DNA of 64,000 nucleotides, taken from positions 1 through 64,000 of the forward strand of contig JABCZJ010000007.1 in assembly GCA_013289715.1 (NCBI GenBank). Reading direction: 5' to 3'. Below are positions 50,904 through 59,327 of this stretch, piece by piece. The stretch is from Acidobacteriota bacterium. Lineage in GTDB: Bacteria > Acidobacteriota > Terriglobia > Acidiferrales > UBA7541. Under the pieces are notes generated by a model. The model had not been told where the DNA came from. It did no database searches and worked only from the letters and a program-made list of their open reading frames with translations. Position 1 is the stretch's first letter, and the number at the start of each line of letters is the position of its first letter. A program made the position numbers and the translations under genes.

Positions 50904-51821
50904 CTAGGGATGCTCGTCGCACCCCGTTGGTTTCTCCTGCTTGCTTCTGTTTCTTGCTGCGTCTGCTGCTGCGGACCCGTGGGCGACCAGCCTGGCACGA
51001 CTCGCGCCACCGTCAATCCCGTAACCGCCGCCGCGCCCGGCCCGCTTCAGGGCTCGCGCGCATGAATCGAAGGTCGCGCCAGTCGTCAATACATCATCTA
51101 GCAGCAGAACTCGCAACTTGTCAACCCGCAGCCCCTTACCAGTCGCGTACGCGCCACGTAGCGAATCCCAGTGCTCCTTGCGACTCAGCAGCAACCGCGC
51201 CGGACCAGGCTTCGTGCGCAGCAACCAGTGCGCGCCTTGCTTCCTATGCAGCCGAGGCGCCAGAGGCCGCGCAATCAGCTCACCCCGGTTGTAACCGCGT
51301 TCGCCCTCCCGATCCGGGTGCAGCGGGACCGGCACCACCACGTCCGCGCGCAACGCCTCACCTTCACGCGCCACAATCTCCGCCAAACGCGCCGCGAACC
51401 GATCGCCCAGCCGCGTCACTTCTTCATTTTTCAGCAGTCGGATCGCGTGGTGCAGCGCGTCGTTGTACACGCCATAGCTATGTGCCCGATCGAACGCATC
51501 GTAGCCATCGCGGCACAGCCGGCAGCAAGGCTGCGCAGCTTCGGTACCCGCCGTAACGCCAGCTGCGCCGACTCCTGCCACAGCTGCCACCGCCGCGAGA
51601 AACGGCCACGCGCAACAATCGCACCTCGGTTGCTCGATCGGCGGGAACGATGCCGGACATAGACCGCAAATCGGAATGCGGCTCGCGTTCAGTAGCGTAG
51701 TCCCGCAAATCCGGCAAGGCGCAGGAACGAACACTGCAGCAAGCGCGTCAATGGCAGTCCGCAATACCACAAAGTAGTCGGCAAGCAAGAGGGCTACCGC
51801 GAACGCTGCTCCAGGTGACAA
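50904..51821 (-). CDS. comF: ComF-family phosphoribosyltransferase-like protein
   Basis: 305 residues. A cysteine-rich N terminus (CRICG, CGLCP, CDCCAWPF, CCRLC) forms zinc knuckles, and the PRTase domain ends with the PRPP loop VLLLDDVLTTGATFDSCARA. ComF acts in DNA uptake in naturally competent bacteria; whether this host is competent cannot be told. It is longer than usual because of an N-terminal hydrophobic part and an Ala/Gly insert around residue 80. Confidence 0.88.
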   Translation of the reverse strand: MSPGAAFAVALLLADYFVVLRTAIDALAAVFVPAPCRICGTTLLNASRIPICGLCPASFPPIEQPRCDCCAWPFLAAVAAVAGVGAAGVTAGTEAAQPCCRLCRDGYDAFDRAHSYGVYNDALHHAIRLLKNEEVTRLGDRFAARLAEIVAREGEALRADVVVPVPLHPDREGERGYNRGELIARPLAPRLHRKQGAHWLLRTKPGPARLLLSRKEHWDSLRGAYATGKGLRVDKLRVLLLDDVLTTGATFDSCARALKRAGRGGGYGIDGGASRARLVAHGSAAADAARNRSKQEKPTGCDEHP

Positions 51822-51896
51822 AGGAAGAATAAACCGTAATTCTACGCACAGTGCGAAGCCGCCCCGATGACTGCAACGAGTTCAAGGTGTTGACGT

Positions 51897-51923
51897 TGTA
51901 GCGGCCAGCTTCCGCTGAGCGGC
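51897..51923 (+). repeat. TGTAGCGGC hairpin element, copy 4
   Basis: TGTAGCGGC followed by CAGC and GCTG arms around TTCC, then AGCGGC. Like copies 1 and 9 it is followed by TTTGACGTTGCGTC-type sequence. Confidence 0.6.
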
Positions 51924-51988
51924 TTTGACGTTGCGTCAGTGCACGGCTTCAGTCATGCCGTAACGGCCGCAACACAACGTCACACGTC

Positions 51989-52100
51989 ATCCCGAACGAG
52001 GCCCCGTGCTTTTTCTTTCCCGCCGCAGTGCGGCGGGCGCGGGACGCAGAGAGGAATCTGCTTTCTGCGGAACAGCTTGGTCTCTCAAAGGCCGGGGCAC
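51989..52100 (+). repeat. Composite repeat A, matches 63743-63852
   Basis: It begins ATCCCGAACG and continues through GTGCTTTTTC, CCCGCCGCAG/GCGGCGGG, GCGGGACGCAGAG, ATCTGCTTT and GGCCGG. The second copy keeps nearly all of these blocks in order. Copy 3 fragments appear near 52845. Confidence 0.65.
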
Positions 52101-52194
52101 CGGATTCGATGCAAGCCCGGAAAATCCTTGCGAGCGCGCACACCCGCACCCCATCGCAATCAGCTTGGAAAACGAATCGGACCCGCCGCGCGAC

Positions 52195-52548
52195 TTACAG
52201 CTGCCCCTGCTCCGTCTTTTCCTGGCAAGTAATGCAATACCGCGTCCACGGCACTGCTTCCAGCCGCTTCTGCTGCAACTCTTCGTGGCACGAATTGCAC
52301 TCGCCGTAGGTGCCATCCTTAATGCGTGCCAGCGCGTTATCCACCAACGCAAGCAGCGATCGGTCATTATGCGTCTGGCCGAACAGGAATTCCTTGGTGT
52401 AGGAATTCGCCGCCTTGTCTCCCAGATCCACCGTCGGATCTTCGTCCGCCTCGCGCCCTTCCTGCTCGGTGCGCGCGATGCCGCGCACTAATTCATCGCG
52501 CCGCGTGGCTAATTTCTTTTTGTAGTAATCCAATCGTTTCTTGTCCAT
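52195..52548 (-). CDS. DksA/TraR-family zinc-finger protein
   Basis: 117 residues. A coiled-coil N terminus (LDYYKKKLATRRDELVRGI), the DxxDxA tip (DLGDKAA, D41 and D44) that reaches the RNA polymerase secondary channel, and a C4 zinc finger (C84, C87, C105, C108 in GECNSCHEEL and RYCITCQE). DksA-type proteins modulate ribosomal and amino-acid promoters with ppGpp; it is shorter than E. coli DksA. Alone on its strand segment. Confidence 0.9.
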   Translation of the reverse strand: MDKKRLDYYKKKLATRRDELVRGIARTEQEGREADEDPTVDLGDKAANSYTKEFLFGQTHNDRSLLALVDNALARIKDGTYGECNSCHEELQQKRLEAVPWTRYCITCQEKTEQGQL

Positions 52549-53012
52549 CGTTCAGTCCCTATGCGAGGCCCAATCGCTCGCTCGAAGCCGCCCAGTTTAA
52601 CGGCACACACTTCCCATGTCAAATGAGCACAAAGCTGTTGGCGACAAAAGGTAACCGCCGATAATCATCCGCGCGCGATAAACCCATATTCGCCGCTAAC
52701 TTTGACGCCCGGCCGGGAAGAATGTCTCTCGTCGGCTTGTGATAGATGCTGTATCGGCCAAAAAGGATTCCAGTACGCACTCGCAGCAGTGACCATCCGC
52801 AGATTAAAATGAGGTTATCTAGCGGCCGCCGTGTTCCGCGCCTTTCGGGACAGAGCGGGCATCTTTCTTTCGCAGCGAGGCCACAGCGAGAGAAGCGTGG
52901 AGACGAAAACGTCGCTAAGCAGTGCTTCCGAGGAATTGCCTTCTCTGTGCCCTCCGGTTTTCCCTGTGTCCTCTGTGTTAAATCTTTTGCCCTGTGCCGC
53001 GCTCAGCTGCCA
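52549..53012. other. 464-bp gap with repeat fragments
   Basis: It holds a damaged copy of the composite repeat (52819-52875: TAGCGGCCGCC, GGGACAGAGCGGGCATC, TTTCTTTCGC) and a CTCTGTG / CCTGTGTCCTCTGTG microrepeat tract (52938-52990). No coding frame is convincing. Confidence 0.45.
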
Positions 53013-53975
53013 CTACGCGCTGATCTGTTTCTGCGGAAATATAAAATGAATCCCCACGCCGCCCACGATCAAAACCAAAAACGCGAACACGCTGCCCTCA
53101 GGCCCCACCGTCCCGCCGGTCAGCCAGGTAGGCCCGTGAAAAGTAGAATTAAACAAATGTCCCTTCGCCAAGAATCCACTGTCCGGCACGGAATAAAAAA
53201 AAGTCTCCGACCAATCCCACGCCGCATGCATTCCAATCGGAAACCAGAGATTCCCAGTCCGCTGCAAACTGAACGCCGCCAGGATCCCGAACGACCCCGC
53301 CATCGCCGCGCCAAACCACGCTTCGCCGCCATTGCTCAAATGGATTGCGCCAAACAAAATCGCAAGCAATATCGCCGCCGGCCAGAACCCGATTCCCGGC
53401 CCCAGCGTCGCTTGCATGTAACCGCGGAAACAAAATTCTTCGAACAGACCCACCATCAGGAACGCAATCCCGTAAAGCCCGCCATATTTCAGCGCTTCCG
53501 CGCCGGAAAGCGCCACGCTGCCTAACGAAAATCCGTGCAGCGCCGCGATCAGCCCCAGCGCCAACGACAGCATCGCGAACCCGTAAGGCACGCCCTGCCA
53601 GAAGCGCTTCCCCAAAAACTGATTCAGCGGCAAATAATAATCGGCGTAGGTGCGCTTTTCGATCAGCGCCATTACCGCGGTCGCCACCAGTAAGGCAAAC
53701 AACATGATAGCCTCGCTAAATATCGCCACCGGCGGGGTAAACACGTTTGGATCCTGCGCCTTGAACCACGCATTCACTCCCGGAATGTGTTTCAGCGTGA
53801 ATCCCTCTGCCTTAATGCACACGAGCCACAGAAAAATAAACAGCAGCAGCCGCCACCCCGCGCGGATTCCCGTCGGCCCCCTGAAAGTAGTATCAATCCC
53901 CGAACGCTGCGCCCCCTCGGGATGAAACTCCTGCACTGGTCCAGGCAAACTGCTCGTCTCTTCATTCGTGGTCAT
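53013..53975 (-). CDS. CPBP-family intramembrane glutamic endopeptidase
   Basis: 320 residues with about eight membrane helices. The ABI/CPBP motifs are E179-E180-xxx-R184 (GLFEEFCFRGYM), H212 in FGAIHLSNGG, and GMHAAWDWSE with H250. Such proteases process prenylated or bacteriocin-like proteins, or act in immunity; the target is unknown. N-terminal 35 residues are hydrophilic. Confidence 0.9.
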   Translation of the reverse strand: MTTNEETSSLPGPVQEFHPEGAQRSGIDTTFRGPTGIRAGWRLLLFIFLWLVCIKAEGFTLKHIPGVNAWFKAQDPNVFTPPVAIFSEAIMLFALLVATAVMALIEKRTYADYYLPLNQFLGKRFWQGVPYGFAMLSLALGLIAALHGFSLGSVALSGAEALKYGGLYGIAFLMVGLFEEFCFRGYMQATLGPGIGFWPAAILLAILFGAIHLSNGGEAWFGAAMAGSFGILAAFSLQRTGNLWFPIGMHAAWDWSETFFYSVPDSGFLAKGHLFNSTFHGPTWLTGGTVGPEGSVFAFLVLIVGGVGIHFIFPQKQISA

Positions 53976-54047
53976 CGTGCCTCTCCCAATCCCTGCCTAC
54001 TATACGGCGCTGCCACCGGAATAGTTTCCATATCACCCAGCGTAGCT

Positions 54048-55187
54048 CTACTTCCGCCCCTCCCGCTTCTGCGCAATCACGAGCCCACGCGGCGTCGAAA
54101 GCAGCACCACCGAAATCAAACCCTCCTGCTCCAGTCGCAGAGCCGCCTCGCGCACCACCTTAAAATGCGAACTCGCGTCGTGGACCAATATCAATCCCCG
54201 CGCATCAATCTGCGGCAGAAACCGCCGTATCTCCTGCTCGCGAATCGTCAAATGGCTGTCGCTAAACAAAATATCAATCGTCCCGTCAATTGGCGTCTCC
54301 AGGCTCGAAGCATTCCGATACTCAATCCAGTCTCCCAAGCCCGAAGCGTCGATGCGTTCCTTGGCCTTCGCAAAAATCGCCGGATCGAACTCGATTGTAA
54401 TCAGCTTCCCAAATCCGTTGGCCTTCAAACCCTCCGCCATCTTGATCGCGCTGTACCCAATGAATGTCCCGGTCTCGACAATCAATCGCGGCTTCGCGGT
54501 AATCACGATGGATTTCAGAAAGTCCAGCACCTCCAGCTCCGAACTCTGGGAATCCACCATCTGCCACCACTCCGGATGCGGGCACTCCGCCGTCGCCCCC
54601 ACATACTCCGGCTGAACAAAATCCTCCTGCTCGCCAACGCGGTCCAAAATATGATGTCCCTCATAACGCCTCACGAACCGCGGTACAATCACGCCGATCA
54701 CGGCTCCGCCCATTAAAATCGCGACGCCGCAAGCCGTTCGCGCCACCGCACCGTGCGGCACATGCGGCCAGCCGCCGAAGATCGCCGTTTCAAGAAGTTG
54801 GTACGCACCCCCAAGAATCAGCCATTCCCCAAACACGATCCCGGCCGGCCGCTGAAACTGTAGTTGCCGCCGCCCCTCACTCCAAAGAAAAGCCGCAAGC
54901 AATCCAGCCGCCGCAATCCCCCAAGTCGCCGGCGCATAAAGCGGCAAGCCGCCGTTAACAACGGCCAGAGGAATCAGTCCCAACGCGGCTCCCACCGTAG
55001 CTGCGACGCAAACCACATCCAGGACAGTGAGCAAGCGCCAACCAGCAGCTCTCTGGAATGAAAGCCTTCTGCGCAAAACGTCAGCGCGCAGCGTGATCCC
55101 CGCAGCGACCACGAAAAGCACCCCAATGAAAATTGTCATCCGGAAAAGCTCCGCGAAGCGCAGTCGCGCAAGGGAATGCGCGCGCAC
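54048..55187 (-). CDS. Methyltransferase fused to an N-terminal multi-helix membrane domain
   Basis: 379 residues. The N-terminal half (1-190) has about five membrane helices (for example FRMTIFIGVLFVVAAGITL, VLDVVCVAATVGAALGLIPL, GIAAAGLLAAFLWS). The C-terminal half is a class I SAM methyltransferase: IVETGTFIGYSAIKMAEGL, LITIEFDPAIFAKAKERIDA and LVHDASSHFKVVREAALR, of the Methyltransf_24 type. The substrate may be a membrane lipid or surface glycan; unknown. It is separated from the upstream radical SAM gene by 189 bases. Confidence 0.88.
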   Translation of the reverse strand: MRAHSLARLRFAELFRMTIFIGVLFVVAAGITLRADVLRRRLSFQRAAGWRLLTVLDVVCVAATVGAALGLIPLAVVNGGLPLYAPATWGIAAAGLLAAFLWSEGRRQLQFQRPAGIVFGEWLILGGAYQLLETAIFGGWPHVPHGAVARTACGVAILMGGAVIGVIVPRFVRRYEGHHILDRVGEQEDFVQPEYVGATAECPHPEWWQMVDSQSSELEVLDFLKSIVITAKPRLIVETGTFIGYSAIKMAEGLKANGFGKLITIEFDPAIFAKAKERIDASGLGDWIEYRNASSLETPIDGTIDILFSDSHLTIREQEIRRFLPQIDARGLILVHDASSHFKVVREAALRLEQEGLISVVLLSTPRGLVIAQKREGRK

Positions 55188-55329
55188 ATAAAGAAGTAAT
55201 CGTCAGAGGTAATCAAAATGATCCAGTCTGAGGACTCGTATCGGTCATTCACGGAAGGAGTCTAGGAGGGAACTACGTCAGTTGGCAAGTCGCCTGCCAC
55301 AGGCGCCCGTAGAACCGGCTCGTCGCTCT

Positions 55330-55357
55330 TGTAGCGGCGGTTCCCGCACCGCCCGCG
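55330..55357 (+). repeat. TGTAGCGGC hairpin element, copy 5
   Basis: TGTAGC followed by GGCGG and CCGCC arms around TTCCCGCA. A second small hairpin (GCCTG / CAGGC) lies 40 bases upstream. It is placed between the two minus-strand genes. Confidence 0.55.
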
Positions 55358-55376
55358 CAACAACGCGTCCCGTCCG

Positions 55377-56450
55377 CTACGCGTTTTCCGCCGACGCCAC
55401 TTCCGCCGTCATTCCCGTATTCACCGGCATTTGTTTGTGCGCCAGCCTTCCCAACTCAAAAAACGCGCTCGAAGCCGCATTCTGCATCGCCAGCGAACTT
55501 TCCACGCCGCAAGTGCAGCCTGGGCACTCGCGCCGCACCATGGCCTCGCATTGCCGCACGTAATCCTCAGACGCCAAAATCGTTTCCAATTTGTCCTTCA
55601 GAATATTTCCCACCGGCTTCAGCGGATAGCATCCCGTCATCACATCGCCGTTCGAAAGCACGAACATCTGCAGATAACCCAGGATGCAAGGCGGCTCCGC
55701 GACCAGCTGCCGTTTGAAATATTTTGTGACATATTCCACTTCATACTCCGGCCGCTTCAGGTCCTGACGCAGGAATTTCGCGATCGCTTTGACGTCGCCA
55801 CCCTCCGGCCACATCGAATCCATGTCCGCGTCCTTAATAAAATAAATGCTCTGGCTCAGGACGTTGTACTGCACCTCCGCTCCCACTCCATGCGCCACTT
55901 CCGCCAGCTTGCCCAGTTCCTTCGCGGAAATCCGGTTCAGCGTCACGGCAATCGAAACTTTCTTCCCGCGCAGCAACTTGATCCCCTGCATGGCCAGATC
56001 AAAATACCCGTCAATCCCGCGGATCAGATCGTTGGTCTCTTCCAATCCGTCAATCGAAATGCAAACTTTCGTAATCGCCGACGCGTTAATCTCTTTGTGC
56101 ATCTTCTTGATCAGCAGCCCGTTGGTCTGCAGGATCACTTCGCTAAAAGGACGCATGTCCGCGCGCTTCATGATCTGGAACAAATCGGTGCGCAGCAGCG
56201 GTTCACCCCCGGTAAATCGCAGCGAACGTATCCCCGCCGCGCCGATCTCGTTCAGCAACTCCACCGCGCGATCCGCCTTGATTCCGTCGTGCCAGCGCGT
56301 CTTCCAATAATCGCAGCTGATGCACTTCGCCTGGCAATTCTCGGTCAGCTTCACGTGCGCCGCCAGCGGCCGAATCTTCGACGGCAAAAGCTTCGTCGAA
56401 AAATTGCTCCCCAGCCAAACGCGCGTCAAATACAAACCAGAAAACGACAT
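55377..56450 (-). CDS. Radical SAM protein with SPASM-like C terminus
   Basis: 357 residues. The [4Fe-4S] motif is C39-xxx-C43-xx-C46 in LTENCQAKCISCDYW. SAM-binding GGEPLLR and later beta strands follow. The C-terminal third carries an extra cysteine-rich part (PPCILGYLQMFVLSNGDVMTGC, MVRRECPGCTCGVESS), as in SPASM/twitch enzymes that modify peptides or sugars. The target is unknown: no precursor peptide is visible beside it, but the neighbour is a membrane methyltransferase. Confidence 0.9.
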   Translation of the reverse strand: MSFSGLYLTRVWLGSNFSTKLLPSKIRPLAAHVKLTENCQAKCISCDYWKTRWHDGIKADRAVELLNEIGAAGIRSLRFTGGEPLLRTDLFQIMKRADMRPFSEVILQTNGLLIKKMHKEINASAITKVCISIDGLEETNDLIRGIDGYFDLAMQGIKLLRGKKVSIAVTLNRISAKELGKLAEVAHGVGAEVQYNVLSQSIYFIKDADMDSMWPEGGDVKAIAKFLRQDLKRPEYEVEYVTKYFKRQLVAEPPCILGYLQMFVLSNGDVMTGCYPLKPVGNILKDKLETILASEDYVRQCEAMVRRECPGCTCGVESSLAMQNAASSAFFELGRLAHKQMPVNTGMTAEVASAENA

Positions 56451-56918
56451 CCAGCACTCCTCGGACCGCCCAGCAAGCTAAAAGGCCCCACAATTCCCAA
56501 GCGTCCAACCAAGATTATACAGCCTGCGCTACACCGCCGCAACGCGCACCCGCAGCAGTGTGCTAACGCTCCCACTCGCGAGCCACGGCAGTGGGGCGCT
56601 GCTTGTGCTGCGCCCGAGCCTGCTACCATGTCAGCCACGTCGCCCACTCGCCTTTCTCTGCGCACCCGGCGTCTCAGCGGTTTCCTCTGCTTTCGCCTTT
56701 ATCAGTGTTTATCTGCGTCCCTCAGCGATGCCTTTGACCTTCTTCGCCACGCCGCACCCCCGCCCGCACCTCACCGCAGGGTTGCGGCCAACCCACACCA
56801 CTGTTAAAATCCTGAGTTTGCGAGCCTGGAAGAGCCGCAATCCTTATCCGCTATCCTGGACATCCTTCCATGATCGAAACCATATCTCGCGGCGCACAAT
56901 TTCTGGGGGAGGACTGGT
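56451..56918. other. 468-bp gap upstream of lpd
   Basis: It holds an imperfect repeat tract (56660-56727) with CTCTGCG and GTTTATCTGCGTCCCTCAGC blocks, similar in style to 52938-52990, and the lpd promoter at 56782-56810. Confidence 0.45.
56782..56810 (+). promoter_or_regulatory. Sigma-70-type promoter of lpd
   Basis: TTGCGG (56782-56787), 17 bases, TAAAAT (56805-56810). The leader to the TTG start at 56919 is about 100 bases. Confidence 0.5.
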
Positions 56919-58316
56919 TTGGCTAAATACGATGTCGTAATAATCGGCAGCGGACCCGGCGGATACGTCGCCGGCATTCGCGCCGCGCAGTGGGGCCTGA
57001 AAGTCGCCGTAGTCGAAAAAGATCCGTTCCTCGGCGGCACCTGCCTGCACGTAGGCTGCATCCCCACCAAAGTTTTCCTGCACCACGCCGACATTTACGA
57101 TCACTTCAAACGCGCCGAAGAATTCGGCTTCGAAGTGAAAGATGTAAAAATCAATTGGCCCGCCATCCTCGCGCGCAAGGACAAAATCGTAAAGAAACAC
57201 GCCGGCGGCATCGGCGCCCTCTTCAAGAAAAATAAAGTCGAATCCGTCACCGGTTGGGGCAAGATCGTCGGCCCGGGCCGCGTCTCCGTGGAAAAAGACG
57301 GCAAAATCACAGAACTCGAAACCGCGAACATCCTCGTCGCCACAGGTTCGGCAGCCCGCTCGCTGCCGGGCGTCGAAATCGACGGCACGACCGTGCTAAC
57401 CAATCGCGAAATTCTCGGCCTGCAGCAAATCCCGAAATCCATGATCGTGGTAGGCTGCGGCGCGGTAGGCGTTGAATTCGCCTCCATCTTCCGCACTTTC
57501 GGCTCCGACGTGACGCTGCTTGAAGCACTCCCGCGCGTCGTTCCCCTGGAAGACGAAGAAATTTCCGCCGAACTTCACAAAGCCCTCGTCAAACGCGGCA
57601 TGAAAATCGAACTCGAAGCCAAAGTTGAGTCCGTACAGAAAGACGCAAACGGCGCCACAGTCGTTTACAAAGACAAAACCGGAAAAGCGCAAACCATCAG
57701 CGCAGAAAAAGTCCTGATCGCCGTCGGCCGCCGCCCCCTCACCGAAAATATCGGCCTCGAAAAAACCAAAGCCAAGCTCGAGCGCGGCTTCATGCACACC
57801 AACGCCTTCCTCGAAACCGACGAGCCGCACCTCTACGCCATCGGAGACATCGTCGCCGGCCTCCCGCAACTCGCGCACGCTGCTTCCATGGAAGGAATCA
57901 TCGCCGTCGGCCGCATGGCGGGAAAAGCGGTCCAGCCCTTCGATCGCAAGCGTTGCCCCAACGCCACCTACTGCGAGCCCCAAATCGGTTCCATCGGCCT
58001 AACCGAGAAACAAGCCCGCGACGCCGGCTTCCAGGTGAAGACCGGAAAATTCCCGTTCCTCGGCAACAGCAAAGCCACCATTCTCGGCCAGCACGAAGGC
58101 TTCATCAAAGTAGTAGCCGAAGAAAAATACGGCGAAATTCTAGGCGTGCACGCCATCGGCCCGCTGGCCACGGAAATCATCGCCGAACCGGTAGCAGCCC
58201 TGGGCCTGGAAGCCACGCTGGACGACATGGCCTCGACCATCCACGCCCACCCCACAGTCTGGGAAGCAATGGGCGACGCATTCAATTCCGTGCGCGGCCT
58301 GAGCATCAACTACTAG
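56919..58316 (+). CDS. lpdA: Dihydrolipoyl dehydrogenase (E3)
   Basis: Re-oxidises dihydrolipoyl E2 with NAD+. 465 residues from a TTG start with GGGGGAGGA five bases upstream. FAD motif IGSGPGGYVAGIRAAQ; redox disulphide C42-xxxx-C47 in GGTCLHVGCIPTK; NAD motif VVGCGAVGVEFASIF; FAD segment AIGDIVAGLPQLAHA; catalytic H444 with E449 in HAHPTVWEAMGD. First gene of the 2-oxoacid dehydrogenase cluster. Confidence 0.97.
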   Translation: MAKYDVVIIGSGPGGYVAGIRAAQWGLKVAVVEKDPFLGGTCLHVGCIPTKVFLHHADIYDHFKRAEEFGFEVKDVKINWPAILARKDKIVKKHAGGIGALFKKNKVESVTGWGKIVGPGRVSVEKDGKITELETANILVATGSAARSLPGVEIDGTTVLTNREILGLQQIPKSMIVVGCGAVGVEFASIFRTFGSDVTLLEALPRVVPLEDEEISAELHKALVKRGMKIELEAKVESVQKDANGATVVYKDKTGKAQTISAEKVLIAVGRRPLTENIGLEKTKAKLERGFMHTNAFLETDEPHLYAIGDIVAGLPQLAHAASMEGIIAVGRMAGKAVQPFDRKRCPNATYCEPQIGSIGLTEKQARDAGFQVKTGKFPFLGNSKATILGQHEGFIKVVAEEKYGEILGVHAIGPLATEIIAEPVAALGLEATLDDMASTIHAHPTVWEAMGDAFNSVRGLSINY

Positions 58317-58389
58317 CGCGCGATGCAATCTTCCTAGCTCGTGGTTTTAGAAAGTTTGGCAAGATGCTGTGAGGCCGAGCTCTTGACTT

Positions 58390-58416
58390 GGTAGCGGCCA
58401 CCTTTAGGTGGGCGCC
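58390..58416 (+). repeat. TGTAGCGGC hairpin element, copy 6
   Basis: GGTAGCGG, then CCACCT and AGGTGG around TT, and GCGCC. It begins a row of three elements between lpd and lipB. Confidence 0.6.
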
Positions 58417-58442
58417 TCTGCAGTTGTTGTTGAATTTGCCTT

Positions 58443-58479
58443 TGTAGCGTCCGGTCCCGCAAAGCGGGACCGGACAGCC
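58443..58479 (+). repeat. TGTAGCGGC hairpin element, copy 7
   Basis: TGTAGC, then GTCCGGTCCCGC (58449-58460) and GCGGGACCGGAC (58464-58475), a perfect 12-pair stem around AAA, and AGCC. Confidence 0.7.
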
Positions 58480-58492
58480 TTTGGTTCGCTTT

Positions 58493-58516
58493 CGTAGCGG
58501 CGCACTTCAGTGCGCC
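58493..58516 (+). repeat. TGTAGCGGC hairpin element, copy 8
   Basis: CGTAGC, then GGCGCAC and GTGCGCC around TTCA (58499-58516). It lies 40 bases before the lipB start. Confidence 0.6.
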
Positions 58517-58556
58517 ATGGAACGCGCGGCAACCGCCAACGCGTCTTGAGAGGCAC

Positions 58557-59327
58557 GTGAACCACCCAGAAAAGATCTGCTGGCAAGTAAACGCAGGCCT
58601 CCTGCCCTACGCCCAAGCCTGCGCGCTGCAGTATCAACTGGTCGAGGCCCGCAAAGCTGCCGCGATCCCCGACGTCCTGCTCTTCTGCGAGCACTCCCAC
58701 GTGATTACCCTGGGCCGCAACGGCAAAAGAGAAAACCTCCGCGCCAGCGACCGCCTCCTGTCCCAAATGAACGTCTCCTTCCACAAAACCGACCGCGGCG
58801 GCGACATCACCTACCATGGCCCCGGACAAATCGTCGGCTACCCCATCCTCGATCTCGCCCAACACCGTCGTGACGTCCGCTGGTACGTGCAACAACTAGA
58901 AGAAACCATGATCCGCGCGACAGCCGATTTCAAAGTCACAGCCGAACGCGTCGCAGGCCGCCACGGTATCTGGGTCGGTGCGCCCCCAAACGACGAAAAA
59001 CTAGGCGCCCTGGGCGTGCACCTAAGCCGCTGGGTCACTTCCCACGGCTTCGCGTACAATGTTGCAACCGATCTGCGATACTTTGATCTAATCGTCCCGT
59101 GCGGCATTGCCGGTAAGCGCGCCACGTCGCTCGAACGCGTGCTCGATCGCGCCGTCCGCGCCGAAGAAGTCCGGCCCGAACTGGCCGCGCATTTCGGCGA
59201 ACTATTCGAGCGCCAGATGGTCAACGTCACACGCGCCGAACTTGAGGAAAATTTGTCAAAGCACCTCCAACACGCGCTCGCGCCACGCCCCAGCGAGGTT
59301 TTGGAACTAAAAGGGAGCATGGCATGA
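58557..59327 (+). CDS. lipB: Octanoyl-[acyl-carrier-protein] transferase
   Basis: Moves octanoate from ACP to the lipoyl domains of E2. 256 residues from GTG with GAGAGG nearby. Family marks: CEHSHVITLGRNGKRENL, DRGGDITYHGPGQIVGYPIL, DEKLGALGVHLSRWVTSHG with the catalytic lysine, and LIVPCGIAG with the catalytic cysteine. Stop overlaps the E1 alpha start (ATGA). Confidence 0.96.
   Translation: MNHPEKICWQVNAGLLPYAQACALQYQLVEARKAAAIPDVLLFCEHSHVITLGRNGKRENLRASDRLLSQMNVSFHKTDRGGDITYHGPGQIVGYPILDLAQHRRDVRWYVQQLEETMIRATADFKVTAERVAGRHGIWVGAPPNDEKLGALGVHLSRWVTSHGFAYNVATDLRYFDLIVPCGIAGKRATSLERVLDRAVRAEEVRPELAAHFGELFERQMVNVTRAELEENLSKHLQHALAPRPSEVLELKGSMA

Larger units (their letters stand above)
51822..52194. 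other. 373-bp gap with repeats
   Basis: It holds TGTAGCGGC copy 4 (51897-51923) and composite repeat A (51989-52100). No frame is coding. Confidence 0.5.

Noticed and set aside
52938..56727. CTCTGTG / TGTTTATCTGCG tracts as a CRISPR-like or microsatellite array
   Set aside because: The units are imperfect, irregularly spaced and few; they look like worn intergenic repeats.
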